Origin: Lampris incognitus
Lineage: Eukaryota > Chordata > Actinopteri > Lampriformes > Lampridae
Assembly: GCF_029633865.1 (NCBI RefSeq)
Contig: NC_079223.1
Span: 7,974,190 to 8,038,189, forward strand
Direction of reading: 5' to 3'
DNA: 64,000 nucleotides
In this document: piece after piece, positions 27,001 to 41,200 of the stretch
Numbering within the stretch: position 1 is the stretch's first letter
Layout: each line of letters begins with the position of its first letter
The notes under the pieces: generated by a model
Databases searched by the model: none
Told to the model about the DNA's origin: nothing
What the model saw: only the letters and a program-made list of their open reading frames with translations
Position numbers and translations under genes: made by a program

Positions 27001-30000
27001 GCCCCGACAGACCAAACCAGCTAGCGGCAACGAAGGCCGACTGTTGTGTCGTCTCATGTCACCTGCCATCTGGGCCAAAAAGTAGCACTTGAACACACCA
27101 TAAAGACTACAGCCAACTAGCATGTACATTCTGCACTAATTTGCTAAGCTGAACAGCCAATCAGAGTGATCCCTCTCACCGACGGGCTCCGCCGATTCAA
27201 CATGCCGAATCGGCCGAAAAGCTGCCGACAGGGGTCTGACTAGTGCCGACGGTGTGGGACACACCGCAAACACTAGTGCCACAGACTCTCACCGACGGCC
27301 CGACATCGGCCAATGGCATGTCAGGGCCCTTAGTTCTTCTGTGTTGTGCCATTCTTTTGGCCAGCGTCTGTTTAGTTTCCCCAATGTACGAGTCACGGCA
27401 ATCTTCCTGGCACTTAACAGTGTACACTATATTGCCCTGTTTGTGCCAGGGGCCTGATCCTCGGGTCTTCCTTGTTGAGCATGCATCAAGATATAACTCA
27501 CTGTAGTTGAAACTGATAGCCCAATACACAATTGGCAACTGAAGCTGCATTGACGCTGAAAACCTACCTTTAGCGGTGCTCATAGCATCACCCTGCACTT
27601 TAATAAGTCTTTCTTACGAACCCCTCAACTCTTTTTCTCCACTATTCCACCTGTGGGCCTCACAAGATAGTTTATAGACAATGTTGATAAAAAATATCTC
27701 CTCCGTTTTCAAAAAAATCAAGTCCTTGAAACAGTTTATTTCCTGAACTGATTGGGGTTGGAAGGAAAAGTCACCACAAACGAAGTACCTTTAAGTAGAA
27801 GTATTGCATTCCGTTGTACCAGGGAAAGAATGTGTGAAATAACCTAAATTGAGGTTATAATGATTTGGTGCTGGCTCTGTTGACTTTTCTTTGAGAGAAT
27901 CTAGAAGACTGATTGGTTTATTTTCTCAGCACCTACCTCTATTTTAATCCCACGTGTGGTTCCCCACCATGTGTGCTCTTTGAAAATTGGGGGACCGGCA
28001 TCTCTCGCCACTTATGGAATCCATTTCCTTGGAATTCAGCTGTTGCATGGGACCCGACTACTGCATTAAGTTTCCTGTAATGACTTAGTCTCGAACCAAA
28101 GGCCATCCTTAATTTAATAAGAGATCAGATGTGGTAGCAAGGCTGGCCTTCCTGAATAAAAGATTAGGATACAGCGCTTTATTCCAACAACAACACAATG
28201 CTGCCCCCTAGGTCGGTTGTTTGTTCTAGGACATGGACACGGTATGAGGTCATATGAACTGTGACTGTTCTGTTTCCTCTCCCAGACATGGTTTGAGAAG
28301 AACTGCCTTTCAGATGACTGCGCTGCAGACCTCCGGCTTCATGGGAAACTGTTGCTTTCTGGGTAAAACATCCTCCCTTGCTGTTTGTAAAGTCTAATCA
28401 TTTATATTGCCGTAGCTTTTTCCCTCTTGGCTGTTGCTCCCAGTCCTGAGGAAGTAAGCTGACATCACAGTCATAAGGAGCTGTGGGGTGTGGACAGTTA
28501 AGCTATGACGCACACTTGGCACTGAAGACTTGGAGGATGTCCATATAGTTCCCATATTTTCAGAGAACCCTCTCTCTTTGTTTTTGCATCTTTGGTAGTC
28601 TATATATAGGGTTAAAATAACATTCGGTTTCTAATAAAACACTTCCCAAGTATTCCACAAAAAAAAGAAAGAAAAGGAAAATGCCTTTTTTGACTCGCTT
28701 CCCTTTGGTGGGTAAGTAATGTTGAGTTTGAATCTCAAACTAAAACAATCTGTCATAACTATCTCCTACATTTTCCTGGGAAAGGAACATTTAATCCTTT
28801 TCTTTCAACGGTCTTCCGCCCTGTAGGTCAAAAATGTTGACTTTGAACCACAAAATGAGCCCTATTAACACTGTGGGTCCACATTCACGGCTGCTCCCTT
28901 GATAGCACTGAAAACTTCACGGCAGCGGTTTCGTTCGCTGAAATGTATTGTTTGCTGTATATTCCCGTCAGAATGCACAGCAAGTCCCACCTGGCCCTCG
29001 GAGGAGTGAAGAACATCTCGCTGAATCTGACCATAAGTAATGCTGGAGACGACGCCTACGACACAAACATCTTCTTCAACTTCTCCCGAGAGGTGTTCTA
29101 CATTAACTTCTGGCAGAAGGTCTGTTGTCCCTCATGGCTGTTTTAAGTGTCCTCTGTTTGTTTCCAATATTGCAAATGTTTGTTATTAAACTTGAGCCCG
29201 TTGTTGTTTATGCTGGCTGGAGCTGCACCAGGATGCGTTTTAAGTCCAAGTGAATGGTTGGACGGATGGGAGAGTTGCTCAAGGACTCCACGTTAAGCTA
29301 TTTTTACTCTTTGTTGGGAAGGCATCGAATTGGACACGCTCACAAATCAGTCATGTACTGTACGAGATGTAGACCGCCCGGCCCTGAACGCTCGGAGCGG
29401 TGTGTGATGAGAGTCGAGTAATCAATGGGGGCTAACAAAGACGGGCTTGCTGTTAAGCCCGACAGAACTTTACCCCGAGCTGTTGAGGAAGGGGCTGAAA
29501 CAGATGAAAGTTTTTAAAGGGGGAGGAAGAGTAAAGCCAAAAGATAGAAAGAGACCGAGCAGTGACGGCAACGCCAACAGCTGCCCTGTCTCTGTGGAAA
29601 CCGTCTCTCTCCGTCTGATCTTCAGTCACAGGACTCATTTTAAAAAACACCATCCGCGTCATCTAGACCATAGCGGACATGCCAGAATCACATCTACTCC
29701 TCATCTACTCTTCCCATGATGCTGCTGGGCAATATGGGAAATATCATTATCATGATAATCAAAGAGAATGTTACACAATATCGAGACACATCATGATATC
29801 TGTTTACATATGAGAAATTCAGTGTCTAAGAATCCAACCGAGGAGGCGTCCGGGTAGCATGGCAGTCTATTCCATTGCCTACCAACACAGGGATCACCAG
29901 TTCGAATCCTCGTGTTACCTCCGGCTTGGTCGGGCATCCCTACAGACACAATTGGCCGTGTCTGTGGGTGGGAAGCCGGGTGTGGGTATGTGTCCTGGTC

Positions 30001-33000
30001 GCTGCACTAGCACCTCCTCTGGTCAGTCAGGGCGCCTGTTCAGGGGGGAACTGGGCAGAATAGCATAATCCTCCCATGCACTACGTCCCCCCTGGCGAAA
30101 CTCCTCACTGTCAGGTGAAAAGAAGCGGCTGGCAACTCCACATGTATGGGAGGAGGCATGTAGTAGTCTGCAGCCCTCCCCGGATCAGCAGAGGGGGTGG
30201 AGCAGCAACCGGGACGGCTTGGAAGAGTGGGGTAATTGTCCAAGTGCAACTGGGGAGAAAAAAGAAAAAAGAATCCAACTGAGGTTCGTCACATTGAACC
30301 GTTTGGTAATGTAAAGTATGATGTCAAATCAAAACTAGATTTCCGATAACAATGAATATTTCAGACCTCATTTTGTGAGAAACTCATAGTAATAAATTCT
30401 AGTTATCAATTTTGATGACAGAATTGTATATCATTCTATGACAGTATCCGGCTTTCATCCTAATACAATACAACGGAAAGACGCTAAGTGATGATATTGA
30501 CTTACCGCCCAGTCCTGTCGTCACATCACCAAAAGGACCACAGTCTTTGGCTAAGTACATACAGCTGATTTCCCATCATTCATTGTTCCTGCTACACATC
30601 AGAAGAGGAGATTTTCCTTAAAGCCGTGTGTGGATGGATTTCCCAGAGCACGGCTGTGTAGGCTGGAGGACTGTTGGCCGGCTCTGCCTGTGTCTGCTCG
30701 CTCACTTGTTGCGAAATAGGCTGGCGAGCCCAGTCGTACCTGAATGAGACGCCACGTCAGACAGGGCGCCCTGACCTGAGCGTCTACGAGCACAGCGGCA
30801 GCGTTTGTTAGGGGGACTTTCTACCTCATGGACCATGTGTCTCATTCTCCCACCAGGCTTACATCTCTGTGATTAAAACAGGACCTTCTCTGTGAGGCCT
30901 ACGTCCTATGGGATGATTTAAACCCTCCCGACAAAATTGACACTGAATGTAAGCAGGGTCTCTGAGCGTGACTCTTTGTGCGGATGATTACAAAAACAGT
31001 GCTATGGGATATCAGTTTCGTGGCTAATCCGGTGAACTAGGTCGACATTAAGTATCAGCTTGCCAGCAGTCACAGGAGTTTCCTTTTGTTTGGGCGTCTG
31101 ATAAGTCAGGGTGGCCGGCTCCACAAAGGGAACAGGAAGGGAACAATACTGAAGGAATGACAAAGCAACCACCAGGTAGTCCCACTACTGTATACTCAGC
31201 AAGACTTTTCGTATTATTTTTACTCTCGGGGGGAAGTCCAAGGTGTTGATATGACCCTTCTTTACAAAGTTAAAGACAGCTCCTAATCCTGCCCCCCCTC
31301 CGTCCCCCTTCCCCAGATTTAAGTGTGGGGTCTGTCTGCTGCCTCACTGTTGTTCTTGCAACAGAAGCTGTGGAGGTGAATTGGTTTCAGGAGCTCCGTC
31401 GTCACTCCCCTACGACAGAGACGCCACTGCACTGGATGTTGTGATAATGCATGTGTGTTTTATTATCCGTTCCCCCTCCTTATTCTCCACAATTATACTT
31501 GGCCAATTACTCCACTCTTCCGAGCCGTCCCGGTCGCTGCTCCACCCCCTCTGCCAATCTGGGGAGGGCTGCAGACTACCACATGTCTCCTCCAATACAT
31601 GTGGAGTCGCCAGCCGCTTCTTTTCCCCTGACACTGAGGAGTTTCACCAGGGGGACGTAGCACATGGAAGGGTCACGCTATTCCCCCCAGTTACCCCCCC
31701 CCGAACAGGCGCCCCAACTGACCAGAGGAGGTGCTAGTTCGGCGACCAGGACACATACCCACGTCTGGCTTCCCATCCACAGACACGGCCAATTGCGTCT
31801 GTAGGAACACTCGATGAAGCCGGAGGTAACACGGGGATTCGAACTGGGATCCCCGTGTTGGTAGGCAACGGAATAGACCACTATACTACCCAGACACCAT
31901 GTATTATCAGTTTTAAACCTGAAATTATTGGAGAACTCAGTTCTGGCTGATCTGTGACTATTATTGTTATTATTATTAATAGTAGTAGTAGTGGTAGTAG
32001 CAGTATTAGTATTATCATTATCTTTATTATTATTGTCATTATTATTTTCATTGCCTTTCAAACAGCTCAGCAACTGAATGAGATGGGCAGAGTGGTTTAA
32101 AGGAAAGGACCATCTCTGAGCCAACATGAGTGGATCTGATAGCTTATCACTTCCCGCTAAGCCTGCAGTGATTTGGGCAAGCACTAAAGACATTGTGCAA
32201 ATTCAAGATGTGCATGTTCAGGAAAGATAAACCACATGAAAGTCTGAAGATCTGAGAACCAACTGAGTCTCGTGGCCTTGAAGCCTGGCCTTCCACAAGC
32301 TGTGACTCAGAGCCAAATCTAGTTCATGCATCGGTTGGCTGTAGAAAGCAGAGGCTCAACTAAAGTCGAGCAAGAAATAGAAAACCCCGGAGTAGATGTA
32401 GACATGACTTGGGTGTAGAACACAAGCCTCCTGTGTATTGTCAACTCCACTAAACTACCTCTCCACTTCTGCTGACACTAACGCAAGGTAAACAAAACCC
32501 CGGCGATATTTAACCCAGGCGATATTTAACGGGCCTGCCATTTGTGGAAGTCCTGCCATGAATCTGCTCCTGGTGGAGAGAGAGAGAGAGAGAGAGGGGT
32601 GAAGGTAGGCGAGAGTGAGAAAGTGAAAGAATGCTGAACAAACAGACTCGTGGTGTCTGTCTTTCTCTCTCTCCCCCCCCCCCCCCCCCCCGTGAAGGTA
32701 CACCATGCCATATGTGTGAGCACTCAGCTCTCTCTCTTAGGGGGCTGCCAGGTGGGGTGATGGCTAAACAGGCTGACCACCCCTGTCCTTCCCAGTCCCG
32801 TGGGACCGGCTGTGTTCGCACAGCAGCACTGAGGAATACAGGAAATAGAGGAAATTCCAACATTGACAGTTGTGCTGAGGTCCTCACCCCCCCCCCCTCC
32901 AATATCTGGCTCACCGTCATATTCCTGCGAAAGGCAGCGCTGCTTATACAAGCTGACTAGTGAAGATAGAGGGCACAGTCCCACCCTGGCCTAACGCTGG

Positions 33001-35236
33001 GAATCTGCTGAATAAGGGAACCAAGCGTGTGGATGATAGAGCGCACTGATGCCCGCCTCTTAAATCTGTCTGCGGGAGAGAGGTGCAGAAGTCTGGATTT
33101 TCTCAGCGCCGTTCTCCGACATTTTGTGAATCGACGCCGCGTTCTCAGCGTGAGCATAAAAATGGGCAGCCGTCCACGCGTGCCAAAATTCGCCTTTAGC
33201 CTCTGTTGAACGCTCCGTTGTCAGCACAGGTTTGTCTCCTTTAGCGCCCAAGTTGTCTGTGTTAGGAAGTGTCTCAGCCCCCTCCCGCGCTCTCACATAC
33301 ACAAGCTCAGAAGACAGCCTTTCAATGAACTCGCTACAAGAATTCTTACTCCTCATAGGGTCGAGGCCCAGATGTTTACACAGCACAGCCGGTGAAGATC
33401 CGTATTGTTTAGACAAGCTTCCAAACACACAGCCTGGAGTTTGTCCAATCACCCTCCTATGAGGACAGACGTCTGTGTGCCGCCGCCGCTTTTTCCATTC
33501 TTACTTCAAGCTTTGTTTCATACGCACAAACCTGTTTGCAACCCAGTCGTACAACATGCACCACCTGTCTGCAGCCATATAATATGATCACACCGTGTGT
33601 GTGTGGGGGGGTGGGCTGGGGGGGGGGTTATCTATGTCAGTCTGTGTGTGTGTGTGGGTGGGACATTCGTCATATTGATTTGCAATGGAAAGTTCTGACT
33701 ACCATTCCGGTATGACCCGAATTGCATTTTGTTATTTGGTAAGTCCTGTGCTCCCCCCCCCCCCCCCCATGTTTACACTCAACCGTTTTACCGCCGATAT
33801 TTATTCTACCCACCGAAATCCCTCCTTTTTTTGCCTTATCACCTCTCAGATTGCTCCTTGTCACTTTGCGTGACGTGCTTCTCCATGCATCCCTTTTGTT
33901 CCCGTCAGCCGTGTGTGTCTGTTACCTCCTCGATTGTCTCCCACTGTCTCCAGTCGGCCTGTCTGTATCAGTCCCTCTTATTCTCTGTGGTCTCCTTGTC
34001 TGTCTTTTCTGTTTTTGTTTTTTTTCTTCAGGAAGAAAAGGGCATTTCCTGTGAACTTGTTGATCTGGACTTCCTGAAGTGCAGCGTCGGGTTTCCTTTC
34101 ATGAGGGCGCAGAACAAGGTAGCTGCTGAAATGCTAAATGTTGCTGCTAAAGGCTGACTTACCAGAAACATCATTTCACAGGGTCTTTTTCACATTGTGG
34201 TGTATCTGTTCAGACCGCAGAGTATTTCATGCGACCACAGCCGTATTCCCGTACAGAGTCAGCAGGATGGCGGGCAGAAGCCTCCTGCTGGCTGCATTAC
34301 TGCGTGCTGTAAATCATACTGTTCCCCAAGGTCTCAAAACAAGCCACTGATGTTGACAACTATGTCGTTTTCATAATAGTCCTCTGAATTGTGTAACACC
34401 CTGAAACGACTCTTTCTAAATCTCTTTTCTCTCCAGTACCACCTCGCGGTGATTTTCGACACAAGCCGAGTCTCCGGAGAAAACGAGACGCTGCACTTTG
34501 TAGTCCAGGCGAAAAGGTGGGCTTTTAGGATGCCCGTAATTCATGTTGCGGTGTGATTTAAACGCAAGATTTACCCGACACATGAGCTTGAAATACGCTG
34601 TGCATCAGATCTCAAGTAATGTTTTGGTCATGGAATAATCATTTCTTTCCCGCTTTAATTAATGTTGTGGGTTTATTCCCTGACAGCTGACAAGCGTCAG
34701 AGAGCAGCGTGCAGGCGGGGCTGCTGCAGCATGTGCTTGGCTTTTGTTATGGTTGTAGCTACGTTTTCCGTTTGGATAAGGACGCCTGCAGTCGCAATCA
34801 TATTTGCTAATGTATATAATGTCTTTCGTTGCCTACCAACATGGGGATCGCCAGTTCGAATCCCCATGTTACCTCCGGCTTGGTCGGGCGTCCCTACAGA
34901 CACAATCGGCCGTGTCTGTGGGTGGGAAGCCGGATGTGGGTATGTGTCCTGGTCGCTGCACTAGCGCCTCCTCTGGTCGGACAGGGCACCTGTTTGGGAG
35001 GGGGGGGATTGGGGGGAATGGTATGATCCTCCCACGTGCTACGTCCCCCTGGTGAAACTCCTCACTGTCAGGTGAAAAGAAGCAGCTGGCGACTCCACAT
35101 GTATCGAAGGAGGCATGTGGTAGTCTGCAGCCCTCCCCGGATCGGCAGAGGGGGTGGAGCAGCGACCGGGATGGCTCAGAAGAGTGGGATTCTAGGACAA
35201 GTATAATTGGGGAGAAAAACGGGGGAAAATCCACAA

Positions 35237-35267
<31 letters not shown>

Positions 35268-38200
35268 AATATAATGTCTTTGTGTGGGGTTTGCCAGCTA
35301 GGGAGCACACCGCAGAAATCTCTCAAACTGTCTCACAAAATGATATGAATGACGCCATCTGTCCCCTGGTTACAGCGCCAATCCTGAACACCAACTGGCG
35401 GACAACTTTCTGGATCTCTCCATCCCTCTGATCCATGAGGTGGATACAACCATCACTGGGTGAGGCCTTCAACAAGACAGACAGGAGCTCCTGCTTTGGG
35501 GCACGATCACATGAACTTGCTTGCAGTTTAGAAGTGTGTGTTTGTGTGTGTTCTATTAAAAGACATGGATTGCTGTATCCCAGCTGCTTTTCGCCATGGG
35601 GGGGTGGAGGGGACGTTGGTAGTTTGGAACACATCAGCTTAAAAAGCCTTATCTCCGACACTTTATCATAGCATTAGTTCAGAGACGAGGGGGAGCGATG
35701 TAAAACAGCCCAGCTCCGCCAGATGAGCTCCGACATCTGATAACACCGCGATGTCTGCTCTCCAGTAAACTGGAGGGCGGCTTTAGACCAGGGCTGCACA
35801 GATCAGACTCATGTCACAGCCCCACAAAGAACATTCCTCACACAGCGCTTTGAGCAGTGCTCTGGTCAGGCTGTTTGAAATCTGCTCACTGCGTATCATG
35901 TCCAACAAGTAGAAAGATTCCTTCTGAAGCGTAGATGCAGCCAATCCAACTGGGTCTGCAGCATGTGTCTTACAAGTGGTTTGCTGTGTTTTCTGTCTAC
36001 AGTGTGGTGACTCCCAACTCCTTTGTGTATGGGAACTCCATTGAAGCCTCACGCTTCGTCCAGCTGGACGGCATGGAATGCAACTTTCAGCCTCTCAATC
36101 TCACTTTCCAGGTACACCTACCACAGAGCATACCCAATACTGAGTCTTCAGTATCTGAGCACTGACTTGAATATAAGTAACAAAGATTTTCTTAAAATAC
36201 TTTTGACCGGGGCATCCGGGTAGCGTGGCGGTCTATTCCGTTGCCTATTAGCACGGGGATCACCGGTTCGAATCCCCGTGTTACCTCCGGCTTGGTCGGG
36301 CATCCCTACAGACACAATTGGCTGTGTGTGCGGGTGGGAAGCTGGATGTGGGTATGTGTCCTGGTTGCTGCACTAGCGCCTCCTCTGGTCGGCCGGGGCA
36401 CTGGTTCAGGGGGGAGGGGGGACTGGGGGGAATAGCGTGATCCTCCCATGCACTACATCCCCCTGGCGAAACTTCTCACTGTCAGGTAAAAAGAAGCGGC
36501 TGCCGACTCCACATGTATCGGAGTCTGCAGCCCTCCCCGGATCGGCAGACGGGGTGGAGCAGCAACCGCGACGGCTCGGAAGAGTGGGGTCATTGGCCGG
36601 ATACAATTGGGGAGAAAAAAAACACCTTTGACCAATTGTGAGATGGCCATGATCCGATATTGGACCCCTAAAAGATCCCCCTCCCCCATTATATGTCAGT
36701 GCATGGACAATATAGACTTCATACAAAACACGGAACGAATGACCCCCTCTGTGAGATTACGCAAAGAGAGGGGTGAAGAATATTAGCATAAAGGTCTACA
36801 CAACACTTCAACAACTTGTTTTCACTGAATACTGATGTGCTTGAACACATCCAGGTCAGAGACATCCACCCTGGTGCTTATCTTGACATTTCAGTACAAT
36901 CTGTACAATCTGTACATACAGCAGTGAATATCCGCTAAGTGCTGCAGAGACGTATTGAAAGAGAGAGAGAGGGGATACAGATATCGAGAGACAGACCAAA
37001 ATTATGTATTTTTATATTTTTCAGTAGATCTAATTTGTTTTTTTTACAAAGTTTCCCTTGGACTTTCTAGAATCTTTGATAGTGGTTCGATATGTTTGGT
37101 AAGCGCTACCTAGCAACACGTTGTCTTTTTCTTTAGAGTCCTACACAATGTTGGCGATGACTTGTGCAGCCCAGGATGTGGTTTTTGTGGCTTGTCGGCC
37201 TCATATCACAACTTCAAACAACACCGCATCCCCCACCCTCTCCTCCGCCAGTGCTTCTGCCCCAGCTGCTTGGAGCTGAGTGGTAGCAGATAAGCCCCCC
37301 CCCCCCCATCTTGCTGTGGCTCTTGGCCAGCAGCTTCAGGGGGGAGAAGGAGGGGGAAGAGAAGGGAGAAGAGTCCTCCACCTCCTCGTAGGACCTCTCT
37401 CGCTGTGGATGCTGGCATTGTCGCTGGAATTAGTGACGTGAGTGGTATCAAATCACTGCAGGCCCATCCCAACAGTTTCCCCAGATGCTCACATTTTTAA
37501 AATCTCAGATGGGGCCGTGGTCTGGCTAAACTGGGGCGTTTTGTTGACCTGTATGAGGGAGCCACCAACAATAAACAGATAATATACACTTGAGTCATTC
37601 ATGAAAAACATTTCTGAAATACTTCTGTGAGCATGCATGGCTGTAATATACAAGGCAAGACGAATGGCCTTGTGTTCTCATATTGCTTGCAAGAGAATAA
37701 AAGTATTAAAAAGTATTTGCGCTCTCTTTATTTATTTATTTGCCCTGTGATGGCCTGGCGGCCGGTCCAGGGTGTCTCCTTGCCTGCCGCCCATGACTGC
37801 TGGGATAGGCTGCAGCATCCCCGTGACCCTGAGAGCAGGATAAGCAGTTTGGATAATGGATGGATGGATGCACACTCTTTTTTTGTGCATTTTTCCCCCT
37901 TCTTCTCCTGAATTGTACTTGGCCAATTACCCCATTCTTCCGAGCCGTCCCAGTCGCTGCTGCACCCCCTCTGCCAATCCGGGGAGGGCTGCAGACTACC
38001 CACGATACATGTGGCGTCGCCAGCCACTTCTTTTCACCTGACAGTGAGGAGTTTCGCCAGGGGGGATGTGGCATGTGGGAGGATCACGCTATTCCCCCCT
38101 AGTTCCCCCTCCCCCCCGAACAGGCACCCCGACCAACCAGAGGAGGTGCTAGCGCAGAGACCAGGACACATACCCACATCCGGCTCCCCACCCGCAGACA

Positions 38201-41200
38201 GGGATGCCCGACCGAGCCGGAGGTAACACAGGGATTCGAACCAGCGATCCCCATGTTGGTAGGCAGTGGAATAGACCGCTATGTTGGCTATATGTGTATT
38301 TGCACACTCTCACCTGTTTTCACACCCGTAATCTTTTTATCCCTTTCTCTCTTCTATTTTTCTGTCTTGTTTTCCCTCTTTCTCTCCCTTCTTCCCTGTC
38401 TGTGTGTGTTGTGCATCCAGGCGATAAACAACGGGCCCAGCAGGCTGCCTGGCTCAAAGGTGGACATCAGGATCCCCAACCGGCTGGCTGGAAACGGAGC
38501 AGATATGTTCCACATCATTGACACACAGGTAAACGCCAACAGCAGTCTGACCACATTATTAGTCCATCTTCTTCTTCTTCTTTTCGGCTTGTTCCCTGTT
38601 TCCCAGGGGTCGCCAAAGCGGATTTAATAGTCTCCATCAGTACCCTGTGAGGGCACAGCACCGATGGCAGCCGTTAACCCGGGCCTTGACTGATCCAGTA
38701 TGGTCTTGTCAATCTGCACAATGATTTGGCAAAATGTTATGTCGGATGCCCTTCCTGACACAACCACTAACCCTGGTGACGGGGGCACAGGTAAAGCGCT
38801 GGATGCCATCCCAGTATTCATGGATTTGCGCCCATGCCTGTCACCATTAATAACATATGCTGTCACTAAACTGGCCAATTCAACAACACCAAACCACAAT
38901 AGAGTCAAAATGCCATCATCATAAATTATAGAGTATTCTATGGCATCAAGGACAGGCAAGCCTGTCAAACGCTGTCATCACAAGCTAGAGGCTTGGCTGA
39001 TGGCAAGAAACATTACCATACCTTATTATTAGTCCATATCCCCAACATTTTTACTTATTGGTGAATCCGTCTGCAAATCCTCCACTTTTTTTTTTTGGTG
39101 AATTTATCCAACCTATATGTCTGCAGGTCTCACTTGACTGCATCCACATGCTCACACACTTTTATTTCAGCTGGTAAAATGGCACTTGACCTATCTCCGG
39201 GTTTGGTCTTGTAGCACAGGGCTATTAGCGCAGTATGAGGCACCAGCGGACCAACAAAAATCCAAGGGCAAGTGTTGATATAGCCACTAAAGCTAGCCAA
39301 CCATTTTGTTTCACAACATTTTGCATTTAGATAAAGAAATGAGACACCCCCACTGGGGCGAAATATTGACTTAACCCTTCGACTTATCCTTTCGTATAGG
39401 TGGATCATGGGGTGGGGGCTCAACCTGTTAATTGTGTTTACCGTGAATGGGTGGACTGGGCTGACTGTATCCCACCCTCGTAGAGCCATCTGGAATTACT
39501 TTCAGGGGATCAGACGGCTTGCACGGAGCAGGGGAACGGGACACCTGTGGAGCTGGCTACTGCTCCATGCCATCGCCAACCCAGAACCCCACCTCACAAA
39601 TACTGTCGAAACTGACTGCTGCTTCTGGCACAGTGGACAGTTACACATATATACATATTTTATAGTGAGATACTCTTACGTTTTCATATCAGACCCCCCC
39701 ATTGCTACAGACATGACATACAAGGTCCTCATTGTAGCTCCGTATGTTCAAATTCTGCCGCACAAAATTCCTTCAACCCTTATTTGCTTTGAAAATACTG
39801 CTCTTGTGCACGCGGTGGGGGGGGGGCTGATTCACCAGGGTGAGACTAGTGCAGTCTGTTAATACCATCGCTATAGGAGTGACAAAGCTCAGCAAGCCGA
39901 AAAGCCGGGCCATAAAAGTTCTGGTCTGCCAGAGACAAGGAGCGAAGGGGATGACGGGCAATGAGAAGGGCTGCAGAGTATTTCCACCTTAAGAACCTGA
40001 GGTCTGACTGGAGAACGGGTCGCCAGAGAGAGGAAAGGGGTGAAGTGTTCCCCCGCGGGGGCATGGTAGTAAAGCAGCCACCTCTAAATCACTGCATATG
40101 GGAAACCTGTTTTGGGTAGGAGACTACTGGGCTCGTAATGGGGAGGGGGAGTTTCCTGTGGACACAGAACAATGATGGAGCCGGGCCAGTTTAGGTGACA
40201 GTAGGCCCTTCACAATCTGTTCTTCGTACACTCCCAGAGATTCCTGCACTCTTCATTTCTATTGTACAGTATATGTATACATGGCGGCATTACAGAGACT
40301 AAACTATGACTTCCCCCATCACTCACATGCAGCATCCTGTTCATCTCTGCCCTGGCTATGAACCCATTTCAGTTTGAAAGAAAATATAATAGTTAAAAAA
40401 AAGGTGGTTGCTCTCATATGAGTTTTGAAATGACTGCGGAAGTCAGATCCATCATTGCTAACTTTACTCCGCCGCTGTCCTGCTCCAGGTGGCCGATGGC
40501 AGAGGGAACTGCACTCCTCACAGGAACCCGACACCTTGCACCATCCCCCAGGACAGAGAGAGCATCTTCCACACCATATTTGCCTTCTTCACCAAATCTG
40601 GACGTAGAGTCTTGGTAAATAGAATTACAGCCCTCCTCTTGTGTCTCAGAGGTCACTGGCAGTCACTGTCTTCGATGTTTGCTTTTCTACTTGGTGCAAC
40701 ATCCATTTATCGTATGTCTCTCTCTCTTTTCCTTTCTTTTTTTGTTGCTCTTCCTCTGTCCCTCTCTCTTTCTGACTTCGCTAACAGGACTGTGACCGGC
40801 CAGGAAGAGCATGTCTGACAATTTCCTGCAGTCTGGGCCCACAGTTGAAAGAGGAGGCTTTGAGTATAGATATAAAACTGCTGCTCAACACAGAAATCCT
40901 GAAAAGGGTAAGATCCGTTTCCATAGCTCTGATCGCTTGAGTAGCTTACGGGCCATCATGGGCCTCAGAAGTAAAAAAACCCCACATGCATCGTTCAAAT
41001 ATCTGCCCGCAGGATAGTTCATCTGTGATCCAGTTTGTGACAAGGGGCAACGTGCAAGTAGATAACAGAGCCATGGAGGTGCCAGATGGCCTGCCGGAGG
41101 ACATTTCTGTGAGTACATCTCAGGAATCCAGGTCTCTCAAGCATATACTGACGTTGATTGTGTTGTACTTTTTCTTTTTTTAATTTTGCATTGACCTTGC

